Positions 25,031-32,738 of a DNA stretch of 64,000 nt are shown here, one piece after another. The position numbers and the translations under genes were made by a program. The DNA is from Bordetella petrii (GTDB lineage Bacteria; Pseudomonadota; Gammaproteobacteria; Burkholderiales; Burkholderiaceae_B). The stretch lies in NCBI RefSeq assembly GCF_000067205.1, contig NC_010170.1, forward strand, positions 1,798,001-1,862,000. The letters are read 5' to 3'. How positions within the stretch are numbered: position 1 is the first letter of the stretch; every line of letters starts with the position of its first letter. Below the pieces are notes generated by a model, which saw nothing but the letters and a program-made list of their open reading frames with translations, was not told where the DNA came from and made no database searches.

Positions 25031-25690
25031 CGGGCGCTTCGACAATCCGGGCACCCATTCCAGCCGCCCGCCATCCCGTATTTTGTATGCGTCCAGGGTG
25101 GTGTAGTTGCCGGAGCCTGCCGTGACCAGCGTGACCGCCAGTTCGGGCTGGCCGTCGCTATCCAGATCCTTTAGTTCTGCCTGGCGCAGTTCGCCGTCGC
25201 GCGGACGGATGATGCCGTCGGCATAGTCGCCGATCGACAGATCGCGGTACAGGCGGACGCTGTAGGTGCCGATAGAGGCCGGCTCGCCCGGTTCCTGGGC
25301 CACCACGACGGTGGCCGGCGCCTGGGCCAGCGGCACCACGATGGGCGCGGGCGCGGCCGCGTCGGCCGGGCTGGACGAACCCGCCCATTCGACCACGCTG
25401 GCATGGCTGCTGCGGCGGTCGACCAGGCACAGCATGGTCAGCGCCGCCCCTTTCATATGCGCTTGCGTAGCGGTGCCGCGGATCAGCAGGGCAGTTTGCC
25501 CCGAACGGTCGTCGAACTGCATGGGCATGCCCACTTGCTCGGTTTGCGCCAGGCCGGACGCCTGGGCGCACAGGCGCAGGGCCTTGTCTTCTTGCTGCTG
25601 CCAGGCGGCAGGCGAACTCGCCTGGGCCGCCGCAGCGACCAGGGTGGCGAGAAAAAGGCAGGCTGGGGCATGGCCAAGGCAGGGGGGCAT
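25028..25690 (-). CDS. PliI-like lysozyme inhibitor, periplasmic
   Basis: A 220-residue exported protein. A signal peptide (LFLATLVAAAAQASS) precedes a domain whose second half, IGTYSVRLYRDLSIGDYADG, then IIRPRDGELRQAELKDLDSDG and GSGNYTTLDAY, follows the pattern of PliI, the periplasmic inhibitor of invertebrate-type lysozyme. The N-terminal half (about residues 25-120) is Ala-rich and of no known type. ATG 25690 (MPPCLGHAP) is preferred because upstream sequence in this frame is repeat DNA. The gene stands alone between two repeat tracts. The family call is from motif memory and needs a profile search. Confidence 0.68.
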   Translation of the reverse strand: MPPCLGHAPACLFLATLVAAAAQASSPAAWQQQEDKALRLCAQASGLAQTEQVGMPMQFDDRSGQTALLIRGTATQAHMKGAALTMLCLVDRRSSHASVVEWAGSSSPADAAAPAPIVVPLAQAPATVVVAQEPGEPASIGTYSVRLYRDLSIGDYADGIIRPRDGELRQAELKDLDSDGQPELAVTLVTAGSGNYTTLDAYKIRDGGRLEWVPGLSKRP

Positions 25691-25776
25691 GGGCGGCTCG
25701 TGTCGGGAAACAGGATGCTTATCGTGTAGCACGCGCCACGCCGGGTGTCCATGTGCCATAGGGCTTCTGCACACAG

Positions 25777-25812
25777 CGGTGTCAGGCACCCTGGCGGGAG
25801 CCAGACACCTGG
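25777..25812. repeat. Single dyad element (copy C)
   Basis: CGGTGTCAGGCACC ... GAGCCAGACACCTGG, 36 bp, an imperfect palindrome of the same family as copies A and B but without an inverted partner. It runs straight into the 41-bp tandem array. Confidence 0.75.
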
Positions 25813-25990
25813 CAAGCATCGTGTCAGGGGTCAGGCGCGAGTCAGCGATCTGGCAAACATCGTGTCAGGGGTCAGGCGCGAGTCAGCGATCTGGCAAGCA
25901 TCGTGTCAGGGGTCTGGCGCGAGTCAGGGATCTGGCAAGCGTCGTATCAGGGGGTCTGGCGGGAGCCAGGGATCTGGCAAGCTCCGGCAG
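25809..25990. repeat. 41-bp tandem array, 4.4 copies
   Basis: Units begin at 25809, 25850, 25891 and 25932 with CTGGCAARCRTCGTRTCAGG; a partial fifth starts at 25974. The first three are 41 bp with 1-3 changes, the fourth 42 bp. Each unit contains TGTCAGGGGTC, echoing the dyad element that precedes it, so the array probably arose by amplification of half an element. The remaining gap (25691-25776 and 25991-26011) shows nothing further. Confidence 0.85.
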
Positions 25991-26011
25991 AGAGTGGGCA
26001 CCTTGTACATG

Positions 26012-26035
26012 AAAAAGGCCCGCGCAAGGCGGGCC
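26012..26035 (-). terminator. Intrinsic terminator of the Bax inhibitor-1 family gene
   Basis: Minus-strand stem GGCCCGC/GCGGGCC (26029-26035 with 26017-26023), 5-nt loop, followed by TTTTTC. It lies 24 nt past the stop codon at 26059. Confidence 0.8.
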
Positions 26036-26058
26036 CAGGATGCCGGAAAGCCGGGGGC

Positions 26059-26769
26059 TTAATCGCGATCGCCGCCGAAAATGCCCAGTAGCATCAGCAG
26101 GTTCGAGAAGACGTTGTAGACGTCCAGGTAGATGGCCAGGGTGGCGGACACGTAATTGGTTTCGCCGCCGTTGACCACGCGCTGCAGGTCGACCAGCATG
26201 AAGGCCGAGAAAATGACCACGGCCAGCACCGAGATGGTGAGCATCAGGGCGGGCATTTGCAGGAAGATGTTGGCCAGCGCCGCCAGCAGGATGACCACCG
26301 CGCCGGTGAACAGCCACTTCTGCATGTTGGACAGGTCGCGCTTGATGGTGGTGGCCAGCGTGGCCATGGTGCCGAACACCACGGCGGTGCCGCCGAAGGC
26401 CGTCATGACCAGTTGCGCCCCGTTGCCCATGCCCAGCACGAAGCCCAGCAGGCGCGACAGCATGACGCCCATGAAGAACGTGAAGGCCAGCAGCAGCGTT
26501 ACGCCCAGCGAGCTGTTTTTGTTTTTCTCGATGGCGAACATCAGGCCGAAGGCGCCCGCCAGGAACACGATGGCAGACAGCCCGGGGCTGGCCATCATGA
26601 CCTGGTTCACGCCGGTGTACAGGCCTACCGCGGCACCCAGCACGGTGGGGATCAGCGACAGGGCCAGCAGCCAGTAGGTGTTGCGCAGCACCTTGTTGCG
26701 GACGACTTCGCCCGGCGCGCCGGCATAGCTGCCGGAGCGGTTGAAGGGAGAAGGACGGTATTCGTTCAT
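26059..26769 (-). CDS. Bax inhibitor-1 family membrane protein (YbhL/YccA type)
   Basis: A 236-residue inner-membrane protein with seven hydrophobic segments between residues about 35 and 230. The UPF0005/BI-1 pattern is seen in NTYWLLALSLIPTVLGAAVG and in the C-terminal segment ATLAIYLDVYNVFSNLLMLLG. E. coli YccA of this family binds FtsH and modulates its protease activity; family members can also leak calcium. ATG 26769 has AGGAG upstream. It has its own terminator and appears to be a single-gene unit. Confidence 0.88.
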   Translation of the reverse strand: MNEYRPSPFNRSGSYAGAPGEVVRNKVLRNTYWLLALSLIPTVLGAAVGLYTGVNQVMMASPGLSAIVFLAGAFGLMFAIEKNKNSSLGVTLLLAFTFFMGVMLSRLLGFVLGMGNGAQLVMTAFGGTAVVFGTMATLATTIKRDLSNMQKWLFTGAVVILLAALANIFLQMPALMLTISVLAVVIFSAFMLVDLQRVVNGGETNYVSATLAIYLDVYNVFSNLLMLLGIFGGDRD

Positions 26770-26869
26770 GGACGGCTCCTGATTGCGGCAAAGGGGATTG
26801 CCCAATGGGGTTAGACGGTTAGGATACCTTACAGTTCCCTGAAAAATCTACTGTCAGGTGTTGCGTGGT

Positions 26870-27238
26870 TCAGCCCGGCCGCACGCCCCGTACCGCGCGC
26901 TCGATCAGGGCGGGCAGTTCGGCTTCGAGGCGGGCGCGCAGGCCGGCCGCGGCGTCGTCGACCGCGCGCTGCAAGGCTTGTTCCAGCTCGGCCTGCAGCG
27001 CCGCGCGCAGTACGGCGTCGCCGGCGGCGCCCGCGGCGGTGCTCCAGGCCGCCTGGGGCAGGCCCGCGCCGCCCGCGGCATCGGCTGGCAGGCCGGCGAC
27101 CGAGTGGCCGGCAACCTGAGTCAGCACGGGCAGGTCGGCATCATGCGCGGCGGCGCCTGCCGTGCCAGACTCGGGCGCTAGGGTGGGCTCGGCGCGCTGC
27201 GTCAGGGTGGGGATGCCAGGGTCTGAATAGTGGGGCAT
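26870..27238 (-). CDS. DUF2486-type conserved protein
   Basis: A 122-residue Ala-rich protein that starts MPHYSDPGIPTLTQRAEPTL, a pattern seen in a betaproteobacterial family of unknown role (DUF2486). The C-terminal half is a predicted amphipathic helix or coiled coil (LRAALQAELEQALQRAVDDA; LRARLEAELPALIERAV). No signal peptide or membrane segment. It follows holC by 15 nt on the same strand, so it is probably the last gene of a pepA-holC unit. Confidence 0.65.
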   Translation of the reverse strand: MPHYSDPGIPTLTQRAEPTLAPESGTAGAAAHDADLPVLTQVAGHSVAGLPADAAGGAGLPQAAWSTAAGAAGDAVLRAALQAELEQALQRAVDDAAAGLRARLEAELPALIERAVRGVRPG

Positions 27239-27253
27239 GGGGACTCCTGGGGC

Positions 27254-27691
27254 CTATGCCGTGCGGCCGGCGAGGTCGTGGCTGTGCGGCGTGTGGCCGG
27301 CGGCCTGGTAGACACGCCAGCGCTGGCGCGCCGCCTGGCGGTCGGCGGGGTCGTCGGAGACGATTTCCAGCACGCGCGCGAATCCATCGTAGCCCGGCGG
27401 GCAGTCGTCGTCGAGGTTGAGCAGCCAGGGTTCGTCGCCCGCGGCGGCGGGCTGGGGCGCGGCCGCGGTCAGGATGACCGGCGTGTCGGCGGCCAGCGGG
27501 TCGGTCGCCAGCACATGGGGCACGAACGAGACGTCGTCGAACGCCCACAGCATGCGGTCGAACGCGGCCAGGCGGGCGCCGTCGGCGCAGTACACCACCA
27601 ACCGCTGGCCCGCCTGGTAGCGCTTGCGGGCGGCCTGGCAGGCGGCCCGCAGGCGGTCGGCGGCGCCGAAGGCGAAGTCAATGCGCGTCAT
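27254..27691 (-). CDS. holC: DNA polymerase III chi subunit
   Basis: Clamp-loader accessory subunit that links the replisome to SSB. The 145-residue protein shows the chi pattern: IDFAFGAADRLRAACQAARK, VVYCADGARLAAFDRMLW, SFVPHVLATDPLAADTPVIL, and VLEIVSDDPADRQAARQRW followed by YQAAGH. Length agrees with E. coli chi (147). It lies 17 nt after pepA, the arrangement usual in proteobacteria. Confidence 0.92.
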   Translation of the reverse strand: MTRIDFAFGAADRLRAACQAARKRYQAGQRLVVYCADGARLAAFDRMLWAFDDVSFVPHVLATDPLAADTPVILTAAAPQPAAAGDEPWLLNLDDDCPPGYDGFARVLEIVSDDPADRQAARQRWRVYQAAGHTPHSHDLAGRTA

Positions 27692-27708
27692 CGGCACAGC
27701 CGGGGCCG

Positions 27709-29205
27709 TCAGGCCTGGTCGAGCAGGAACTGCATCAGCAGGGGCACCGGGCGGCCGGTTGCGCCCTTGTCTTTGCCGCTGCGCCAGGCGGTGCCGGCGA
27801 TGTCGAGGTGAGCCCAGCGATACGCCTTGGCAAAGCGCGACAGGAAGCACGCGGCGGTGACCGAGCCGGCCGGCGGGCCGCCTATGTTGGCCACGTCGGC
27901 GAAATTGGACTTGAGCTGGTCCTGGTAGGCGTCGTCCATGGGCATGCGCCAGGCGGTGTCGAGCGACTGGCGGCCAGCCGCCAGCAGCGCGTCGGCAAGC
28001 GCGTCGTCTTGCGTGAACAGGCCCGTGTTGACGTGCCCCAGCGCCACCACGCAGGCGCCGGTAAGCGTGGCGATGTCGACCACGGCCGACGGCTTGAAGC
28101 GTTCGGCGTAGGTGAGGGCGTCGCACAGTACCAGGCGGCCTTCGGCGTCGGTGTTGAGGATTTCGATGGTCTGGCCCGACATGCTGGTGACGATGTCGCC
28201 GGGCTTGTTGGCCTTCCCGCTGGGCAGGTTCTCGCAGGCGGCGATCAGGCCCACCACGTCGAGGGGCAGTTCGAGTTCGGCCAGGGCGCGGAAGGTGCCC
28301 AGCACGCTGGCCGCGCCGCACATGTCGTACTTCATTTCGTCCATGGTGGCGGCGGGCTTGAGCGAGATGCCGCCCGCATCGAAGGTGATGCCCTTGCCCA
28401 CCAGCACCACCGGACCGGCCTTGGATTTCTTGGCGGGCTTGCCCGCATGGCGCAGCACGATGAAGCGCAGGGGCTCGTCGGAACCGCGCGCCACCGACAG
28501 GAACGAACCCATGCCCAGCGCCTCGACCTGCTTGCGGTCCAGCACCTCGACCTTCAGCGACTTGAACTCGCGCGCCAGTTTCCGGGCGGTGTCGCCGAGA
28601 TAGGTGGGAGTGCACACGTTGCCGGGCAGGTTGCCCAGGGTGCGGGTGAGTTCCATGCCGTGGGCAATGGCGCTGCCTTCGCGCAAGCCCTGCTGGGTTT
28701 GCGCGGCTTCGCCGCGTTCGACCACCTGCACGATTTTCTTGAGCTTGGGGCGGGCGTCGCGGTCGGGTTTGCCGAACGTGGCGTCGTAGTGGTAGGTGGC
28801 GGCGCCGGCGGCGATGGCCGCCGAACGGGCACGGGCCCGGATGGGGGTATCGGCGATGGAGTTGGCGGCCAGCGTGGAAACGGCCTCGGTGATGCGGGCG
28901 GCCACGCATGCCGCCGCAAAACCTTGCTCGGCGGCGGCATGGGCGCGCGCGTTGTATTCGCTTTGCTTGCCCAGGCCCACCAGCACCACGCGCTGCGCCG
29001 ACACGCCGGGCAGGGCGCGCAGCACCAGCGTGGCGCCGGGGCGGCCGCGGAACTCGGCCTTGACGACCTGGCGCACAGCATTGTTGCTGGCGCGGTCAAT
29101 GACATCGGCGGCCGGGCTGAGTTCGCCATCGGCGTATACGCCCACGGCCAGCGCGGCCGTCTTGATCTGGTGCAGGGAAGCTGTGCTCTGTGTGCTAAAT
29201 TCCAT
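27709..29205 (-). CDS. pepA: Leucyl aminopeptidase (M17)
   Basis: Manganese/zinc aminopeptidase of the cytoplasm, in some bacteria also a DNA-binding cofactor. The 498-residue protein has the M17 signature NTDAEGRLVLCDAL, the metal and lysine region VGKGITFDAGGISLKPA, and KYDMCGAASVLG. Start ATG 29205 gives MEFSTQSTASLHQ and is preceded by GGAGG-like sequence on the minus strand. It is divergent from lptF across 54 bp, which must hold both promoters. Confidence 0.95.
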   Translation of the reverse strand: MEFSTQSTASLHQIKTAALAVGVYADGELSPAADVIDRASNNAVRQVVKAEFRGRPGATLVLRALPGVSAQRVVLVGLGKQSEYNARAHAAAEQGFAAACVAARITEAVSTLAANSIADTPIRARARSAAIAAGAATYHYDATFGKPDRDARPKLKKIVQVVERGEAAQTQQGLREGSAIAHGMELTRTLGNLPGNVCTPTYLGDTARKLAREFKSLKVEVLDRKQVEALGMGSFLSVARGSDEPLRFIVLRHAGKPAKKSKAGPVVLVGKGITFDAGGISLKPAATMDEMKYDMCGAASVLGTFRALAELELPLDVVGLIAACENLPSGKANKPGDIVTSMSGQTIEILNTDAEGRLVLCDALTYAERFKPSAVVDIATLTGACVVALGHVNTGLFTQDDALADALLAAGRQSLDTAWRMPMDDAYQDQLKSNFADVANIGGPPAGSVTAACFLSRFAKAYRWAHLDIAGTAWRSGKDKGATGRPVPLLMQFLLDQA

Positions 29206-29259
29206 GGAGGATTCCCGTGTGCGTGGTGCAGTGCGGTTGATTATCCCGCATATTCTCAC

Positions 29260-30363
29260 ATGTCTCTATTCAAACGGTCTGTCGTCGCCGAGATCACCAG
29301 TCACGCGGGGGTGGTCTTTTCCACGCTGGTGGTAGTGTGGCTCAGCGTGCTGCTGGTGCGACTGCTTGGCGAGGCCGCCGGCGGCACGATCGGCGCCGAT
29401 GTGGTGCTGGGCCTGGCGGCCTTTTCCACCATTACCGCGTTGCCCACCGTGCTGGCCGTGTCGCTGTTCATCGCGGTGCTTACCACCGTAACGCGCAATT
29501 ACCGCGAATCGGAAATGGTGGTGTGGTTTGCCAGCGGGCTGTCGCTGGCCGACTGGCTGCGTCCGGTGCTGCGCGTGGCGATACCCGTGGCGGGGCTGGT
29601 GGCGGTGTTGACGCTGGTGGCGTCGCCGTGGGCCTATCGCCAGATCGCCGAATACCGCGAACGCTTCGAGCAGCGCTCCGACTTGTCCAAGGTCACGGCG
29701 GGGCAGTTCGCCGAATCGGGCGAAGGCCAGCGCGTGTTCTTCGCCGAAGAGCCCACCCAGGCGTCCGACGAACTGGGCAACGTGTTCGCGCGCGAAACCG
29801 GCCCCGAATGGCACAGCGTCATGACGGCCAGCAGCGCGCGCATCGAAACCGAACCCAATGGCGACCGCTTCCTGGTGCTGGGGCGCGGCCACCGCTACGA
29901 CCTGAAACCCGGCACGCCCGAAATCCGCCTGGTCGATTTCGCCAAATATGGCGTGCGCCTGGAAAGCAAATCGGGCGATCCCATTGCCGAGGCGCGCGCG
30001 GCGGCCGAGCGTTCCAGCAAGGCCCGGCCCACGATGCAGCTGGTGGCCGACGACACCGACAGTTCCTGGTCGCAGATCATGTGGCGGGTGTCGATGCCGC
30101 TCGCGGCCCTGAACCTGGCGTTGCTGGCCATTCCGCTGGGCGCGGTGAACCCGCGCCTGGGGCGCTCGGGCGACCTGCTCATTGCCGGCCTGGTGGGCCT
30201 GCTGTACATGAACGTCATCAATCTGTCGCGTGCCTGGATCAGCAGCGGCAAGCTGCCCTTCGGCATCGGCGTCTGGGCCGTGCACGCGGTGGTGCTGGCG
30301 CTGGCGGGATACCTGTTGATGCGCCGCCTGCGCGTCAAGGCGCCGCGCCAGCAGTCGTCCTGA
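29260..30363 (+). CDS. lptF: LPS export permease LptF
   Basis: Inner-membrane permease of the LptBFG complex that lifts lipopolysaccharide from the inner membrane. The 367-residue protein starts MSLFKRSVVAEITSHAGVVF, has three N-terminal spans, a periplasmic jelly-roll region (about residues 125-265) and three C-terminal spans (AALNLALLAIPLGAVNPRLGRSG). The partner lptG would normally follow but is absent here; a LysR gene on the opposite strand comes next, so lptG must lie elsewhere or be encoded outside the window. Confidence 0.88.
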   Translation: MSLFKRSVVAEITSHAGVVFSTLVVVWLSVLLVRLLGEAAGGTIGADVVLGLAAFSTITALPTVLAVSLFIAVLTTVTRNYRESEMVVWFASGLSLADWLRPVLRVAIPVAGLVAVLTLVASPWAYRQIAEYRERFEQRSDLSKVTAGQFAESGEGQRVFFAEEPTQASDELGNVFARETGPEWHSVMTASSARIETEPNGDRFLVLGRGHRYDLKPGTPEIRLVDFAKYGVRLESKSGDPIAEARAAAERSSKARPTMQLVADDTDSSWSQIMWRVSMPLAALNLALLAIPLGAVNPRLGRSGDLLIAGLVGLLYMNVINLSRAWISSGKLPFGIGVWAVHAVVLALAGYLLMRRLRVKAPRQQSS

Positions 30364-30377
30364 GCCTCACCGGGGCG

Positions 30378-31298
30378 CTAAGGCAGGTAATGCATGCCGC
30401 CCTGGCGGCCTGCCAGCAGCGGCGCGTTGCGCACGATCGAGCGGCGCATGAAATCCCATAGCACCGACATGCGCTTGAGCTTGTGCAGGTCTTCGTGGCA
30501 GTACATCCAGAAGCTGCGCGTGATGGCGATGTCGTCTTCCAGCACCGGCACCAGGCGCGCGTCCTGCGCGGCAATGAAACAGGGCAGAATGGCCAGCGAG
30601 CGTCCCTGCAGCGCCGCGTGGTACTGCGCCACGACGCTGGTGCTGCGCAACACGACCCGGCTGTCGGGCAGCAGGTCTTCCAGGTAGCGCAGCCGTTCGC
30701 TGAACAGCAGCTCGTCCACATAGCCGATGAAGGTATGGCCGGCCAGGTCGGCGCGCGTGGCGATGGGGGCATGGCGGGCCAGGTAGCCGGGGGTGCCGTA
30801 CAGCCGCAGCGTGTAGTCGCACAGCTTGGTGCATACGTAAGGGCCGCGCTGCGGCCGCTCGATGGTGATGGCCAGGTCGGCCTCGCGCTTGGATAGGCTG
30901 ACAAAGCGCGGCACCGGCAGGATGTCCAGGGTGATGTGCGGATAGCGGCGCTGGAAGTCGGCCGCCAGGGGCGTCAGCACATAGCTGCCGAAGCCTTCGG
31001 TGGCGCCGATGCGCAGGTGGCCCGACAGGGCCTGCCCGATGCCCGACAGGTTTTCGCGGGCCGTCTGCACCGCGCTTTCCATCTGCTCGGCGTACACGAA
31101 CAGGCGCTGCCCGTCTTCGGTCAGCACAAACCCCGTGCTGCGCGATTTTTCGAACAGCAGCGAGTCGAGCTCGGCTTCCAGCGCGCGGATGCGGCGCGCG
31201 ACCGTGGTGTGTTCAACCCCCAGCCGGCGGGCCGCCGCGCTGACGCGCTGGGTGCGGGCGACTTCCAGAAAATAACGCAGGCTGTCCCAGTCGAGCAT
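30378..31298 (-). CDS. LysR-family transcriptional regulator
   Basis: A 306-residue regulator with an N-terminal winged helix-turn-helix (LDWDSLRYFLEVARTQRVSA then AARRLGVEHTTVARRIRALE) and a LysR substrate-binding domain from about residue 90 (GHLRIGATEGFGSYVLTPLA). The domain resembles regulators of amino acid or aldehyde catabolism only in general. It is divergent from the binding-protein and mmsA genes, and three TTGTG/CACAA half-sites lie between them, so it very likely controls that unit. Start ATG 31298 is chosen over an upstream ATG at 31337 because the domain begins there. Confidence 0.87.
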   Translation of the reverse strand: MLDWDSLRYFLEVARTQRVSAAARRLGVEHTTVARRIRALEAELDSLLFEKSRSTGFVLTEDGQRLFVYAEQMESAVQTARENLSGIGQALSGHLRIGATEGFGSYVLTPLAADFQRRYPHITLDILPVPRFVSLSKREADLAITIERPQRGPYVCTKLCDYTLRLYGTPGYLARHAPIATRADLAGHTFIGYVDELLFSERLRYLEDLLPDSRVVLRSTSVVAQYHAALQGRSLAILPCFIAAQDARLVPVLEDDIAITRSFWMYCHEDLHKLKRMSVLWDFMRRSIVRNAPLLAGRQGGMHYLP

Positions 31299-31308
31299 AG
31301 CGGCTTCC

Positions 31309-31344
31309 TTGTGTATTAATGCACAACGAATGTGCAATTTGTGC
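31309..31344. promoter_or_regulatory. Candidate LysR-type operator
   Basis: TTGTG (31309-31313)-N8-CACAA (31322-31326) forms an 18-bp dyad centred on ATTAAT, and GCACAA (31321-31326) pairs again with TTGTGC (31339-31344). The sites sit about 38 to 73 bp upstream of the predicted start of the divergent promoter, the usual place for LysR activation. Confidence 0.55.
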
Positions 31345-31346
31345 TG

Positions 31347-31375
31347 TTGCTTGATGATTTTTACACATCTACACT
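31347..31375 (+). promoter_or_regulatory. Putative promoter of the binding-protein/mmsA unit
   Basis: TTGCTT (31347-31352), 17-bp spacer, TACACT (31370-31375). Both boxes are weak, consistent with an activator-dependent promoter beside the LysR half-sites. Confidence 0.4.
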
Positions 31376-31445
31376 AAACCGGCCGGCCCGCCGCTGCGCG
31401 CGCAGGCCGGCTACAAACATACGAATAATCACCGGAGACATGAAC

Positions 31446-32663
31446 ATGACACTGCACGCTCGCGGGCTGGCCGCCGGTTTCTGCCTGGGCGCCATGCTGG
31501 CCGGCCCGGCCATGGCGGCTGAACAGCCGCCGGTCAAGATCGGCATCCTGACCGATATGTCGGGTACCTATGCGGCCATGGGCGGAGCCGGCTCGGTGGC
31601 CGCGGCCCAGCTGGCCATCGACGACTGCCTGGCGGCGGAATGCAAGGGCATGAAAATCGAGCTGGTGTCGGCCGACAACCAGAACAAGGCCGACGTGGGG
31701 GCGGCGCGGGCGCGAGAGTGGTTCGACCAGGATGGGGTGACCGCGATCGCCGACCTCACCAATTCCGCCGTGGCGCTGGCCGTGCAGGGCATTGCCCGCG
31801 AGAAGAACAAGGTAGTGATGTTCTCGGGCCCCGCCACGACCGCGTTGACCAACAAAGAGTGCTCGCCGGTGGGCTTTCACTGGATGTTCGACACGTACTC
31901 GCAGTCGGCGGGCGGCGCCAAGGCCACGGTGCGCGCGGGCGGCAAGTCGTGGTACTTCATCACGGTGGACTACGCCTTCGGACATTCGCTCGAAGCCGAC
32001 ACGGCCAAGGCCGTCAAGGCGCTGGGCGGCACGGTGACTGGCTCGGTGCGCCACCCGCTGAACGCGCCCGACTTTGCGTCGTACCTGCTGCAGGCGCAAA
32101 GCTCCAGGGCGCAGGTGGTCGCGCTGGCCAACGGCGGGCAGGATACGGTCAATGCGGTCAAGCAGGCGCGCGAGTTTGGCATTGTCGATGGCGGCCAGCG
32201 CCTGGTGTCGCTGCTGATCTTCCTGTCTGATCTGCGCGCCCTGGGGCTGGAAAACGCGCAGGGGCTGTCTTATGTGGACGGTTTCTATTGGGACTACGAC
32301 GACGCCACGCGCGCCTGGTCGAGCCGCTTCGAAAAAGCCTACCGCGGGCTCAAGCCCACCATGACGCAAGCCGGCGTGTATTCCAGCGTGCTGCACTATC
32401 TGCGCGCGGTGGCCGCCACCGGCACCACCGATGGCCGCAAGGTCGCCGACAAGATGCGCGAGCTGCCGATCAAGGATCCGATCATGCACAACGCCAGCAT
32501 CCGGCCCGACGGCCGCGTCATCCACGACATGTATCTGTACGAGGTCAAGAAGCCGGGCGAATCGAAGGGCGGCTGGGACTATTCCAAGCTGGTCGCCACC
32601 ATCCCGGCCGACGAGGCCTTCCAGCCGCTGGCGGATTCGACCTGCCCGCTGCTGAAGCAGTAA
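31446..32663 (+). CDS. ABC transporter substrate-binding protein, branched-chain amino acid type
   Basis: Periplasmic solute receptor of the Peripla_BP_6 (LivK-like) family. The 405-residue protein has a signal peptide (LAAGFCLGAMLAGPAMAAEQ) and the family opening VKIGILTDMSGTYAAMGG; the fold continues with DNQNKADVGAARAREW and AIADLTNSAVALAVQGIA. ATG 31446 has GGAG at the right distance; the ATG at 31440 is too close. No permease or ATPase gene lies nearby, so it must share a transporter or act as an orphan receptor. mmsA follows after 75 nt. Confidence 0.88.
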   Translation: MTLHARGLAAGFCLGAMLAGPAMAAEQPPVKIGILTDMSGTYAAMGGAGSVAAAQLAIDDCLAAECKGMKIELVSADNQNKADVGAARAREWFDQDGVTAIADLTNSAVALAVQGIAREKNKVVMFSGPATTALTNKECSPVGFHWMFDTYSQSAGGAKATVRAGGKSWYFITVDYAFGHSLEADTAKAVKALGGTVTGSVRHPLNAPDFASYLLQAQSSRAQVVALANGGQDTVNAVKQAREFGIVDGGQRLVSLLIFLSDLRALGLENAQGLSYVDGFYWDYDDATRAWSSRFEKAYRGLKPTMTQAGVYSSVLHYLRAVAATGTTDGRKVADKMRELPIKDPIMHNASIRPDGRVIHDMYLYEVKKPGESKGGWDYSKLVATIPADEAFQPLADSTCPLLKQ

Positions 32664-32738
32664 AACGGTTGCAAGGGGCGGGCCGCGCAGGCTTGCCCCG
32701 GGCGCCGGCAGTATCCCGCAATCTATTAGGAGCAACCC

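Noticed and set aside
25809..25990. CRISPR array
   Set aside because: The 41-bp units are directly abutting with no spacers and no cas genes are near.
29206..29259. Distinct promoters for pepA and lptF
   Set aside because: A GATAAT on the minus strand is present but no matching -35 could be placed, so no site was claimed.
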